DNA of 33,860 nt from Bacteroidota bacterium (GCA_025352905.1 JANXRX010000257.1:1-33860), one strand, 5' to 3'. Counted from the stretch's first letter, positions 1 through 8,343 are shown. Numbers and translations: made by a program. The notes: generated by a model not told the origin, from the sequence alone.

Positions 1-1
1 G

Positions 2-1057
2 AAAGCGGAGTTACGTACCGAAATAGAACAATTGCTCCACACGCTTGTGGCACATGCTTTTGAAATCATCAACCAGCCACAGAAATCCTTAGGGAGCAAA
101 CTAAAAAAACTGGTTGTAAAAACATTCGTCGACCAGAAAAAAATAGAAGCACAGGTTCCTGTATATACAGATAAACTGATGGCTGAGATTACCAAGCCAG
201 CCACGTATAAACAAATTGCCAAATTAGCGGATACCGCTCTGTCACGAATGGGCCGACAGTCGTACGACAGTTCTGTAGCGGCAACCAAAAAAACAATGGA
301 TTCGGTATTCAGCAAATACGCGGTTACCGACAAAGCTTCTTTTGACCAGGTAAATACATCCAGGCTTGAACAGATACACAAAGACACTTACAACTACGCT
401 TTTGGTATGCTTGGATGTATTGTTGTGATGCTTTTGTTATGGCTGCTGTTGCGGCATAAAAAGGATCTGCATGTATCGCTATATATTCTGTCGGTAGTTT
501 CTGCCATGATCCTTTTGATTGTTGGGTTGACCACGACGATGATCGAGATAGATGCCAGGATATCCCGCATGGATCTTCATTTCCTTGGCAAAGCCATTTC
601 ATTTAAGGACCAGGGCCTTTTCTTTCAGAGCAAGAGTATTATTGATGTGGTTACGCTGCTGCTGAAAACAGGGCGATGGGATTCACAGGTGGTAGGTGTG
701 CTGATCCTGGTTTTCAGTGTACTGTTTCCTTTTATGAAACTCTCATCAACCGGTGTTGCACTGATCAGTGAAAACAAGTGGGCAAAGAACAAGTTCATAC
801 ACTATTTCGCATTTGAATCCGGTAAATGGAGCATGGCGGATGTGATGGTGGTGGCGATATTGATGACGTATATCGGGTTTAACGGGATTGTTCACAATAC
901 ACTCTCAGGGCTACGTGCCGATAGTACCGTAACCACAATTTCTACCAATAACACTTCTGTGCAGCCGGGGTATATCATTTTTATCGCGTTTGTGATCTAT
1001 GGGTTTGTGCTGTCTGCTATTTTGAAAAAAATAACAAAGAGTTTCACCACCAAGTAA
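2..1057 (+). CDS. PqiA-like inner-membrane protein, 5' end outside the window
   Basis: The reading frame is open from base 2. The residues before the TTG at 32 (KAELRTEIEQ) align with the interior of the next gene (KEDLRKQINQ), so that TTG is not a start and the gene begins upstream of the window. The visible part holds the end of a soluble, probably periplasmic, domain of about 120 residues followed by five hydrophobic segments. The segment reading GKWSMADVMVVAILM matches the conserved region of the paraquat-inducible protein A family, whose members work with MCE proteins in lipid movement across the envelope. No CxxC zinc motif of classical PqiA is visible here. It is followed after 12 bp by a paralogue of the same design, so the two are probably cotranscribed. 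Family assignment rests on motif reading; the substrate is unknown. Confidence 0.75.
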   Translation, partial: KAELRTEIEQLLHTLVAHAFEIINQPQKSLGSKLKKLVVKTFVDQKKIEAQVPVYTDKLMAEITKPATYKQIAKLADTALSRMGRQSYDSSVAATKKTMDSVFSKYAVTDKASFDQVNTSRLEQIHKDTYNYAFGMLGCIVVMLLLWLLLRHKKDLHVSLYILSVVSAMILLIVGLTTTMIEIDARISRMDLHFLGKAISFKDQGLFFQSKSIIDVVTLLLKTGRWDSQVVGVLILVFSVLFPFMKLSSTGVALISENKWAKNKFIHYFAFESGKWSMADVMVVAILMTYIGFNGIVHNTLSGLRADSTVTTISTNNTSVQPGYIIFIAFVIYGFVLSAILKKITKSFTTK

Positions 1058-1069
1058 AACACCCGCATC

Positions 1070-2392
1070 ATGAACGAGCAGCATACACCGACCCCAACCC
1101 CAACCGCGCCTTTCTTCGTAAAATTTTTATTGATTACGGGTGTTGTTGTTTTGTTACTCATAGAGGCCTGGTGCGGTTACCAGGTACACAAATTATCCGG
1201 GAAACGGGAAGAATACAAAATGGCGTATGCTTTCGTAAATAATGTGTCTTTCGGTTTATTATCTGTAGATGTGTGGCGCGACCAGGTGGTGGCGGCTGCA
1301 AGTGGTGAGATCGGCGAATTCAGTTTATCTCCCGAGCAGAAGGAAGATTTACGCAAACAGATCAATCAGCAATTGAATGGCCTGGTAGATCAGGCTTTTC
1401 AGGCCATTGACAAACCACAAAAATCCATAGGGGGCAAACTTAAAAAACTGGCCATTAAAACCATCGTTGATCCCAAACAGATACATGCAGAGGTGCCTGG
1501 GTTTACCAAAAAGTTAATGGCCGAGATCACTAAGCCCTCCAGTTATAAAAGAATTACCAATATAGCAGATACGGCGCTTGCCCAGATGGGTCGTAAAATT
1601 TATGATAGTTCTATGATGGGAACGCAATACGTAATGGATTCCATTTATAAAAAATATGATGCACCCGATAAGGATGCTTTCCAGAAAAATATTGCCGCAA
1701 GGCTTGCCACGATAAAGGAAGCTAACTGGCAATATACCTATGGAATGTTGGGCGCCGCAGCACTTATCCTGGTGGTTCTGCTCTTGTTGCGTAAAAAAAT
1801 CTATCTCCACGGGCCCTTGTCTGTTCTGGCTGTTGCCGCCGCAGTAATGCTGCTGATAATCGGTGTAACCACCACAATCATTGAGATCGACGCCACGCTC
1901 GACAAACTTGACCTGCATTTAGTAAACAAAGCGGTCTCTTTTACCAACCAGGACCTGTTTTTCCAGAGCCAGAGTATTATTGAAGTTAGCAATTTACTGG
2001 CCCGTTCCGGCAGGGTAGATTCGCTGATCGTAGGTATGATGATCCTGTTATTCTCGGTGTTGTTTCCCTTGTTGAAACTGGTGGCAATTGCCATCTCCAA
2101 AATAAGTCCGCGCAGATGGGCAAAAAATAAAGTGGTGCGTTATTTTGGATTTGAGGCCAATAAATGGGATATGTCTAATGTAATGATGGTGGCGATCCTG
2201 ATGACCTTTATCGGGTTTAATGGGATTGTTGACAGCACATTGTCGAGCCTTAATTTCACAGACAGCACCATCACCAGCGTTACAGCTAACAATACAACCA
2301 TCCAGCCCGGGTATGTTATCTATGTAGCTTTCGTAGTGTTCGGTTTTGTGATGTCGGGGGTGCTGAAAAAATACACCGCGCAACAAACCTAG
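1070..2392 (+). CDS. PqiA-like inner-membrane protein, full-length tandem paralogue
   Basis: This is a 440-residue protein. It has one N-terminal membrane segment (about 17-38), a hydrophilic domain of about 180 residues, probably periplasmic, and then five membrane segments near 223-241, 248-271, 316-342, 367-388 and 413-434. The NKWDMSNVMMVAILM stretch (about 364-378) matches the conserved PqiA-family region. It resembles the upstream gene along the whole visible length, with shared blocks such as MAEITKP, IGFNGIV and IQPGY/VQPGY, so the pair arose by tandem duplication and has since diverged. No MCE (PqiB-like) gene is next to it; the only MCE gene in the window starts at 15515. The TAG stop overlaps the TAG stop of the opposite-strand gene within one CTAG. 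The ATG start follows the previous stop by 12 bp. Confidence 0.8.
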   Translation: MNEQHTPTPTPTAPFFVKFLLITGVVVLLLIEAWCGYQVHKLSGKREEYKMAYAFVNNVSFGLLSVDVWRDQVVAAASGEIGEFSLSPEQKEDLRKQINQQLNGLVDQAFQAIDKPQKSIGGKLKKLAIKTIVDPKQIHAEVPGFTKKLMAEITKPSSYKRITNIADTALAQMGRKIYDSSMMGTQYVMDSIYKKYDAPDKDAFQKNIAARLATIKEANWQYTYGMLGAAALILVVLLLLRKKIYLHGPLSVLAVAAAVMLLIIGVTTTIIEIDATLDKLDLHLVNKAVSFTNQDLFFQSQSIIEVSNLLARSGRVDSLIVGMMILLFSVLFPLLKLVAIAISKISPRRWAKNKVVRYFGFEANKWDMSNVMMVAILMTFIGFNGIVDSTLSSLNFTDSTITSVTANNTTIQPGYVIYVAFVVFGFVMSGVLKKYTAQQT

Positions 2393-3066
2393 TTCAACAA
2401 CTGTTCAAAGAGACCGCCTATATAATTTTTCCTGTCTGCAAAATGAATTTCCAGGATCCAGTGTCTTTTGTTTCCCTGTTTATCTAAACCCAGTATACTG
2501 CTGTGGTTATCGGGATGGATGTCTAAACACAGATCTTTTGGATCATCCGGTTGTTCGTGCGGGAACCGGCCAACGATATGACCGGCTATCTCTCCTATAC
2601 GCTCATACCCATATCTTTCCGCCATGGCAGTAACGTAATTAAAAAGTTCCGCACCGGTAAGATTATCCTGTTGATCATACCAGGCCTTGGTTTCATTCCA
2701 CGCGGTTTCGAGATCCTGTTTCAGTTTCAACTGTATGGGATCATTTCCCAGAACATAGGTTCGGGCAAAATCAGCTTCCCAACCAGCCACGATCGGGCCA
2801 AAATCCAGGATCAGCATATCCCCTTGCTGAATAATTAGGTTGGGAGGATCTGCACTGAAAGGACAAAGCGTATTAACACCTGTTCTTACGATCTTCTTAT
2901 GCCAGTATTGTTCTATTCCAAAAAGCTCCCTGGCAACGGTAACGATCTCTTCCGTCAGCTCTTTTTCTGACTTGCCGGGTACGAGTAATCCTATTTTTTC
3001 TACCGTAGCAAATAAGTCTTTTGCTTTTTGTTCGGCAAGAACCAGTTTTTGTTGGGCGTCGTGCAT
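2389..3066 (-). CDS. M24-family (Xaa-Pro peptidase-like) metallohydrolase
   Basis: I chose the ATG at 3066 (225 residues, beginning MHDAQQKLVLAEQK) rather than a longer frame reaching back to 3249. The added sequence would overlap the isochorismatase gene and shows no family features. The pita-bread fold metal ligands can be assigned by pattern: D88 in LDFGP, D99 in EADFAR, H163 in GHIVG, E206 in LEIHF and possibly E221. M24 enzymes are metal-dependent aminopeptidases or prolidases, but some members have other substrates or are inactive. At 225 residues it is a catalytic domain only, without the N-terminal creatinase-like domain of prolidases. It lies 13 bp downstream of the isochorismatase-family gene, so the two are probably one transcript. 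Substrate not predictable. Confidence 0.8.
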   Translation of the reverse strand: MHDAQQKLVLAEQKAKDLFATVEKIGLLVPGKSEKELTEEIVTVARELFGIEQYWHKKIVRTGVNTLCPFSADPPNLIIQQGDMLILDFGPIVAGWEADFARTYVLGNDPIQLKLKQDLETAWNETKAWYDQQDNLTGAELFNYVTAMAERYGYERIGEIAGHIVGRFPHEQPDDPKDLCLDIHPDNHSSILGLDKQGNKRHWILEIHFADRKNYIGGLFEQLLN

Positions 3067-3079
3067 GTTTTTGATTGGT

Positions 3080-3652
3080 TCAGTTAATGTTTTGTTTGAT
3101 AAAATCGGAGCTGACCACCGTTGCAAATTCATGATGCAAACTTGCCAATGCTGTTTCGTGAATGAGTTCGGCCGGGTAATTGGTACCATCCGGACCTTTC
3201 TTATTAAATGTGGCTGTTGCATCAGACACCAGGAAAGTTTGGTACCCAAAATTGCCGGCCATCCTGGTGGTTGTTGAAATACAATGGTCTGTGGTTAAGC
3301 CCACAATCACGAGTATGGTTATCTCTGCATTGTTGAGCTGTGCCTGCAGATCTGTGCCTATGAACGCACTGTTTACCTGTTTCTGTATGATGGGTTCTCC
3401 GCTGGCAGGGGTAACCAGGCTGTTAAATTGATTCCCGGTATTTGTTGGATGCAGTAAAGATGTTGGAATCGTGGAACAATGCTGTATATGATAAACCGGT
3501 AAATGGTTATCGCGCCAGAGCTGTAATAGTTCACTTGCCCGTAATTCCGCATCGGGATTGTTCCGCTGCCCACCCCAATAGGCAATGTCTTCAAATCCTT
3601 TTTGAATATCCACCAGGATCAGTGCCGGGTTATCTGATTTGTGTACAAGCAT
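3080..3652 (-). CDS. Isochorismatase-family cysteine hydrolase
   Basis: The protein has 190 residues from the ATG at 3652. A TTG 33 bp upstream would add 11 residues that look non-native. The cysteine-hydrolase triad is visible: D15 in LVDIQKGF, K91 in QKQVNSAF and C124 in GLTTDHC. TRMAGNFGYQTFLVSDATATF is the usual block after the catalytic cysteine. Related enzymes hydrolyse nicotinamide, N-carbamoyl compounds or isochorismate; the sequence does not say which. It precedes an M24 metallohydrolase by 13 bp and is transcribed away from a LysR regulator 101 bp off, so it is the likely target of that regulator. The two enzymes may form a short catabolic or detoxifying operon; that is inference from context. 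Confidence 0.88.
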   Translation of the reverse strand: MLVHKSDNPALILVDIQKGFEDIAYWGGQRNNPDAELRASELLQLWRDNHLPVYHIQHCSTIPTSLLHPTNTGNQFNSLVTPASGEPIIQKQVNSAFIGTDLQAQLNNAEITILVIVGLTTDHCISTTTRMAGNFGYQTFLVSDATATFNKKGPDGTNYPAELIHETALASLHHEFATVVSSDFIKQNIN

Positions 3653-3721
3653 TTGTATGGGTACGGGTGGCTGGTTCGGGCACAAAGCAAGAGACTTAAA
3701 CTGATAAAATAAAATGCTTAA

Positions 3722-3750
3722 TTTTGATTGATTGATAACTTATTTTGATT
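3722..3750. repeat. TTTTGATT direct repeats in the LysR/hydrolase divergent region
   Basis: The octamer TTTTGATT occurs at 3722-3729 and 3743-3750, 21 bp apart, which is two helical turns. A TAnnTTTG box (TAATTTTG, 3719-3726) overlaps the first copy. The second copy lies 3 bp before the LysR start codon. These may be a promoter plus a LysR operator, but the area is AT-rich and the match could be chance. Confidence 0.3.
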
Positions 3751-3753
3751 ACT

Positions 3754-4617
3754 ATGGATATTCAGCAACTCAAAAATTTCCTTGTCCTATGTGAAACGCT
3801 GAATTTTCGTAAGGCAGCTGAACGGATCAATATTGTTCAACCGGCTTTAAGCAGGCAGGTACAATTGCTGGAAAATGAAGTACAGGCACAGCTCTTTAAC
3901 AGGAATAACCGTACAGTCACTTTAACGGAAGCGGGTATTTTTTTTCAGAAAGAATCCAACCGGATCCTGCAGGACCTCGATAAAACCATTCTTAAAACCG
4001 CGCAACTGCATAAAGGTGAAGCTGGCGAAATAAAGATCACACATGCCAGTTCTGCCATGAATACGGTCGTTCCTTCTTTTTTAGTGAAAGTAAAACATAC
4101 CTGGCCGGATCTGAAAACCACGGCACAGGAAACATCCAACTCTGAGCAGATAGATATGTTGCTGACAAGGAAAACCGATCTTGGTGTTGCACCTAATATT
4201 ATGTTACCCCCGGAAGTGAACTCCCGGATATTGTATAAAGAAAATTTTGTGCTGATCCTGCCCAAACAGCATCCGCTGGCCAAAAAGAAGCTCACCGATC
4301 TGTCGATCCTGAAAAATGAAACCTTTATCCTGCCCCAGCTTTCTACCGGTATTGGTTATGTGGAAGCCATACTACAGATCTGCCAGGACTTTGGTTTTAA
4401 ACCCAAAGTAGCGCATGAGTCGGCTCATTCCATAGCGGTATTGCGGCTGGTGGAAGCAGGGCTTGGCATATCCATAGAACCTATATCGTCTGTACGCGGC
4501 GCAGATATGAATATCAAGTTGGTTGAATTAAAAAATATTCCGCAGAAAGCAGCCATGATACTTTTCTGGTTGCGGGAACGGGAAGAGGAATTAAGCAGGT
4601 TTATCAAAATGTTTTGA
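3754..4617 (+). CDS. LysR-family transcriptional regulator
   Basis: A 287-residue protein from the ATG at 3754; a TTG three codons earlier is less likely. Residues about 2-61 form the LysR winged helix-turn-helix (MDIQQLKNFLVLCETLNFRKAAERINIVQPALSRQVQLLE), with the usual QPALSRQ recognition helix and LFNRNNRTVTLTEAG wing. The rest is the periplasmic-binding-protein-like effector domain (about 90-285). It includes VLILPKQHPLAKK and VEAGLGISIEP, typical of the family. It is divergent from the isochorismatase/M24 pair, and LysR proteins usually control the divergent neighbour in response to a pathway metabolite. That target is inferred. The effector is unknown. Confidence 0.93.
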   Translation: MDIQQLKNFLVLCETLNFRKAAERINIVQPALSRQVQLLENEVQAQLFNRNNRTVTLTEAGIFFQKESNRILQDLDKTILKTAQLHKGEAGEIKITHASSAMNTVVPSFLVKVKHTWPDLKTTAQETSNSEQIDMLLTRKTDLGVAPNIMLPPEVNSRILYKENFVLILPKQHPLAKKKLTDLSILKNETFILPQLSTGIGYVEAILQICQDFGFKPKVAHESAHSIAVLRLVEAGLGISIEPISSVRGADMNIKLVELKNIPQKAAMILFWLREREEELSRFIKMF

Positions 4618-4625
4618 ATTGCTAT

Positions 4626-4653
4626 AAAAAAGGCCACCCCTGAAGGGACGGCC
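4626..4653 (-). terminator. GC-rich hairpin beside an A-run, possible minus-strand terminator
   Basis: GGCC (4632-4635) and GGCC (4650-4653) pair around CCCT/AGGG, next to an A-run at 4626-4631. Read on the minus strand this is a hairpin followed by T6, the form of a Rho-independent terminator. No minus-strand gene ends here. On the plus strand it follows the LysR stop by 14 bp but lacks a T-run, so its job is uncertain. Confidence 0.35.
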
Positions 4654-4667
4654 GAACGGCTTGCCAG

Positions 4668-4693
4668 CATTATAAACTGTACAGTTTATAATG
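4668..4693. promoter_or_regulatory. 26-bp perfect palindrome upstream of the esterase operon
   Basis: The half-site CATTATAAACTGT is followed with no spacer by its exact reverse complement. Symmetry breaks at 4667/4694. There is no loop and no adjoining T-run, so it fits a dimeric protein-binding site better than a terminator. It lies 75 bp before the ATG of the acetylesterase gene (4768) and 51 bp after the LysR stop, and so could be the operator of the esterase operon. Confidence 0.55.
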
Positions 4694-4767
4694 TATTGAA
4701 CCAGGTATAAAATTGTAACCGATTACATTTTCAATAAAAAAACAGATATTTAAACAAACTTTCGACC

Positions 4768-6720
4768 ATGCGCCTGCCTGCCGCGATCCTTTCTTTTTGC
4801 CTTTTATCGTGTATACAGCTTTATTCGCAGGTAAAACTCCCCCAGTTGATCAGCAACGGAATGGTATTGCAGCGGGATACAGATCTTACCCTATGGGGAT
4901 GGGCATCTGTGGGAGAAAAAATAACGGTTCAGTTCAACAGCAGATCCTATCACACAACTACCGGCAATGATGGTAAATGGAAGGTTCTCCTGCCCAAAAT
5001 GAAAGCGGGTGGTCCTTACACGATGGACATCAGCGCAAGTAACGAGATCCACCTCGACAATATTTTATTCGGGGACGTATGGCTCTGTTCCGGCCAGTCA
5101 AATATGGTAGTGAATATGGAAAGGGTAAAAGAAAAGTACCCAACGGATGTTGCTGATGTAAATTATCCCGAGATCCGGAATTTCTTTATCTCTACTGTGG
5201 CGGATGCAACCAAAGTACATGAGGATCTGCCTCCCTGTAAATGGCAGCCGGCGGTTGGAAAAAATATCCTTGAATTTGGCGCTGGTAGTTATTTTTTCGC
5301 CCGGCAGATCTATTTGAAATATCATATTCCGATTGGCATTATCAATTCGAGTGTAGGCGGCCCACCCATTGAAGCGTGGATCAGTGCGGAAGGGTTAAAA
5401 GAATTTCCCGATCACCTCAAGTCAGCGGAAAGATATAAAGACACCGGCTTTATCAATAGTTTGACAAGAAGAGCCGTCGCGCCTGTTATGAACCGGCCGC
5501 CGCGAATAGAAACAGATAAAGGCTTAACAGCCACTCCCAAATGGTTCGATACCGCTTATACCCCCAAGGGTTGGCGCAATTACATCATACCGGGGTTTTG
5601 GGCTGACCAGGGTATCAAGGGATTGAATGGCGTGGTATGGTTCCGGAAAGAGATCAATCTCCCCGCCACGCTTGCCGGATCTGCGGCAAAAATATTTATG
5701 GGAAGAATTGTTGATGCGGACCAGGTGTATGTGAATGGTGTGCAGGTGGGCAATATTACCTATCAATATCCCCCAAGACGGTATGAAATAAAACCGGGGA
5801 TCTTAAAAAGCGGAAAAAATACAATTGTTGTTCGTGTGACCAACACCGCTGGCAAAGGGGGCTTTGTTCCTGACAAGCCTTATTTCCTGCTTGCCGGTGA
5901 ACAGAAATTTGATCTGAAGGGCGAATGGCAATATAAGGTGGGGGATGTATTTATACCCGGCCGTTTCGGAAATGGCGGTGGTGGCGGGCCTGTTTCGCAG
6001 CAAAATATACCTACTGCTTTATACAATGCAATGATCGCTCCGTTGATCAACTATACGGTTAAAGGAATATTATGGTACCAGGGAGAAGGCAATACCGCCC
6101 GGCCGGAAGAATATGTGAAGTTGTTACCTGCGCTTGCGTATGACTGGCGAAATAAATTTAATGATCCGCATCTCCCTTTTATATATGTACAACTACCCAA
6201 TTTTATGGAAATGCAATACGTTCCTTCAGAGAGCCAATGGGCGGTTTTACGGGAGGGCCAGTTATTGTCGCTCACTATTCCCAACAGCGCGATGGTGGTA
6301 GCCATTGACCTGGGCGAGTGGAATGATCTTCACCCCCTGAATAAGAAAGGGGTTGGGGAAAGATTGGCCCTGGCTGCCAGGAAGCTGGCCTATAAAGAAA
6401 ATGACCTGGTATCATCCGGCCCATTATATGAATCCGCAAAAATCGAAGGCAATAAGATCAGGATCAGCTTTACCAGTACCGGCAGCGGTTTAATGGTAAA
6501 AACGGATAATGAGGATGAATTGATTTATTTCGCTATTGCGGGCGCGGATAAAAAATTTGTTTGGGCGAAAGCGGTGATTGAAAATAATACGGTTGTTGTA
6601 TGGAGTGATGACATTCAACAACCCATGTATGTCCGTTATGCCTGGGCCGATAACCCCGATGGCGCCAACCTGTATAACAAAGAAGGTTTGCCCGCGTCTC
6701 CTTTCAGAACAGATAAATAA
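4768..6720 (+). CDS. Sialate O-acetylesterase (SASA) family carbohydrate esterase
   Basis: A 650-residue secreted protein; the signal peptide ends near ...IQLYSQ (1-21). SASA/SGNH motifs are clear: LISNGMVLQRD at the N-terminus, the nucleophile block WLCSGQSNM with S111, NSSVGGPPIEAW, LWYQGEGN (about 435-441; the usual form is WYQGESN) and the catalytic D520-L-H522 in WNDLHPLNKKG. Between about 285 and 395 a jelly-roll, beta-galactosidase-like binding module is inserted (VVWFRKEINLP, VDADQVYVNG, KSGKNTIVVRV). Such multi-domain members remove acetyl groups from glycans, often xylan or sialic acids. The CE15 gene starts 18 bp later, so a plant hemicellulose substrate is likelier than sialic acid. 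That preference is inference. Confidence 0.88.
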   Translation: MRLPAAILSFCLLSCIQLYSQVKLPQLISNGMVLQRDTDLTLWGWASVGEKITVQFNSRSYHTTTGNDGKWKVLLPKMKAGGPYTMDISASNEIHLDNILFGDVWLCSGQSNMVVNMERVKEKYPTDVADVNYPEIRNFFISTVADATKVHEDLPPCKWQPAVGKNILEFGAGSYFFARQIYLKYHIPIGIINSSVGGPPIEAWISAEGLKEFPDHLKSAERYKDTGFINSLTRRAVAPVMNRPPRIETDKGLTATPKWFDTAYTPKGWRNYIIPGFWADQGIKGLNGVVWFRKEINLPATLAGSAAKIFMGRIVDADQVYVNGVQVGNITYQYPPRRYEIKPGILKSGKNTIVVRVTNTAGKGGFVPDKPYFLLAGEQKFDLKGEWQYKVGDVFIPGRFGNGGGGGPVSQQNIPTALYNAMIAPLINYTVKGILWYQGEGNTARPEEYVKLLPALAYDWRNKFNDPHLPFIYVQLPNFMEMQYVPSESQWAVLREGQLLSLTIPNSAMVVAIDLGEWNDLHPLNKKGVGERLALAARKLAYKENDLVSSGPLYESAKIEGNKIRISFTSTGSGLMVKTDNEDELIYFAIAGADKKFVWAKAVIENNTVVVWSDDIQQPMYVRYAWADNPDGANLYNKEGLPASPFRTDK

Positions 6721-6738
6721 ACATACCAAACCATTACC

Positions 6739-8262
6739 ATGAAATATATATGCTTGTTCGTACTGCTTATGACAATTTCTGTTGTTAACGCCCAGACAAC
6801 AGCCGCTAAATACCCGCCCCCGGTGGTTTTTACCGCGGAACAGGATCATCAGAATATGATGGATCAGTTAGGGATCAAAAAACTAAGGCCGGGCCCAAGC
6901 GGCAGCGAATCAGCGCCTAACCATGCCAACTATGATGAGTCGCTGGCAAACCCGTATCCAAAACTTCCCGATCTGCTGATTACTAAAGACGGGAAGAAAG
7001 TGAGCACCGCTGATATGTGGTGGAAACAACGCAGGCCGGAGATTAAAGAAGATATGGAAAGAGAAGTGTATGGACGGCTCCCTAAAAAGATCCCTTCCGT
7101 AAACTGGACCGTTACCATTACCGATAAGGAATTTGTAGGCCGCACACCTGTGATAGCAAAACAATTGGTTGGGCATGTTGACAATACTGATTATCCTTTA
7201 ATTGATGTGGCGATTAATATGGTAGTAGTGGTACCGGCGAATGCCAAAGGCCGGGTACCCGTGCTGATGATGTTGGGGTTTCCTGCACTGCCGGCACCTG
7301 CGCAACCTTCGCCAGACAACATGCATAAGCTCAATGAAGCTTTCAAAACCCTGATGATCCAGGCAGACCCTTCTATGAAAGCGATCTTTGATCAGTATCC
7401 TGCTTACAACCCCATTCAGCGTGCGCCGGCCCCCTCGCCTTTCGGCCCGCCATTGGCGCCGGGACAGGATCCACCGTCCACCGAGCAGTTGATCGCCGCG
7501 GGTTGGGGTTATGCAGTGATCGATCCGGGTAGTATACAGGCCGATAATGGCGCAGGTATCACACGCGGTATCATTGGTTTGGTGAACAAGGGACAGCCCC
7601 GCAAACCCGATGACTGGGGCGCATTGCGTGCATGGGCATGGGGTGCGGCGCGTGGCCTCGACTATTTAGAAACAGATACGATGGTAGATGCCAAACACGT
7701 AGGCATCGAAGGGGTTTCCCGTTATGGCAAAGCGGCGCTGGTAACACTTGCATTTGAAGAACGTTTTTCGATGGCGCTGGTCGGCTCATCCGGCAAAGGC
7801 GGCGCTACACTGCACCGCCGCAACTGGGGCGAGGCTGTGGAAAGCCTTACAGGTGGCGAGTATTACTGGATGGCAGGAAATTATATCAAATATGGTGCAT
7901 CGGAAGCTGCTTTCGGTATGAAGACTGCTGCCGATCTGCCGGTAGATTCGCATGAACTGATTGCCATGTGCGCGCCCCGTTTAACTTTTATCAGTTATGG
8001 GATCCCCGAAAAAGGAGATGCCAAATGGCTCGATCACCAGGGAAGTTATATGGCAACCATTGCCGCAGGACCCGTGTTCAAATTGCTGGGTGTGAAAGAC
8101 CTGGGTGTATCGAATGACTATACTTCAGAAAAAATGCCACCCGTAAATACCGATATGTTAGATGGCGAACTCGCATGGCGCCAGCATGATGGCGGTCATA
8201 CGGATGCGCCGAATATGAAATATTTTATTAAGTGGGCTAACAAATTTATTCCACGCAAATAA
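6739..8262 (+). CDS. CE15-type glucuronoyl esterase
   Basis: 507 residues with a signal peptide ending near VVNAQ (1-19). The alpha/beta-hydrolase nucleophile motif is GVSRYGKAA with S327, the form typical of carbohydrate esterase family 15. Further family blocks are RAWAWGAARGLDYL (298-310), SGKGGATLHRRNWGE (351-365), DSHELIAMCAPR (403-414) and the C-terminal HDGGHTDAPN (483-492), which should hold the catalytic histidine. CE15 enzymes cleave the ester between 4-O-methyl-glucuronoyl side chains of xylan and lignin alcohols. A proline/alanine-rich stretch near 222-246 looks like a loop insertion. It follows the SASA esterase by 18 bp, and a terminator-like hairpin follows its stop. No PUL genes (SusC/SusD) are in the window. 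Confidence 0.85.
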   Translation: MKYICLFVLLMTISVVNAQTTAAKYPPPVVFTAEQDHQNMMDQLGIKKLRPGPSGSESAPNHANYDESLANPYPKLPDLLITKDGKKVSTADMWWKQRRPEIKEDMEREVYGRLPKKIPSVNWTVTITDKEFVGRTPVIAKQLVGHVDNTDYPLIDVAINMVVVVPANAKGRVPVLMMLGFPALPAPAQPSPDNMHKLNEAFKTLMIQADPSMKAIFDQYPAYNPIQRAPAPSPFGPPLAPGQDPPSTEQLIAAGWGYAVIDPGSIQADNGAGITRGIIGLVNKGQPRKPDDWGALRAWAWGAARGLDYLETDTMVDAKHVGIEGVSRYGKAALVTLAFEERFSMALVGSSGKGGATLHRRNWGEAVESLTGGEYYWMAGNYIKYGASEAAFGMKTAADLPVDSHELIAMCAPRLTFISYGIPEKGDAKWLDHQGSYMATIAAGPVFKLLGVKDLGVSNDYTSEKMPPVNTDMLDGELAWRQHDGGHTDAPNMKYFIKWANKFIPRK

Positions 8263-8295
8263 TAATAGGCCTCTTTAGGCAATGAGTAAAATATA

Positions 8296-8343
8296 AGTCG
8301 CAAACTCGTTTTCTTATTCGGGTCTGTGACTTTTTTGTTTTAT
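8296..8343 (+). terminator. Rho-independent terminator after the esterase operon
   Basis: AGTCGCAAAC (8296-8305) pairs with GTCTGTGACT (8322-8331) with one G-T wobble and one mismatch. The stem runs straight into a T-rich tract (T6 G T3). It begins 34 bp after the CE15 stop. Confidence 0.55.

Noticed and set aside
1514..2386. Several open frames of 99-134 residues opposite the second PqiA-like gene
   Set aside because: All are reverse-strand shadows of a conserved coding frame, with no start context or domain.
3067..3249. N-terminal extension of the M24 gene up to 3249
   Set aside because: It overlaps the isochorismatase gene in another frame and has no M24 features; the ATG at 3066 fits the family.
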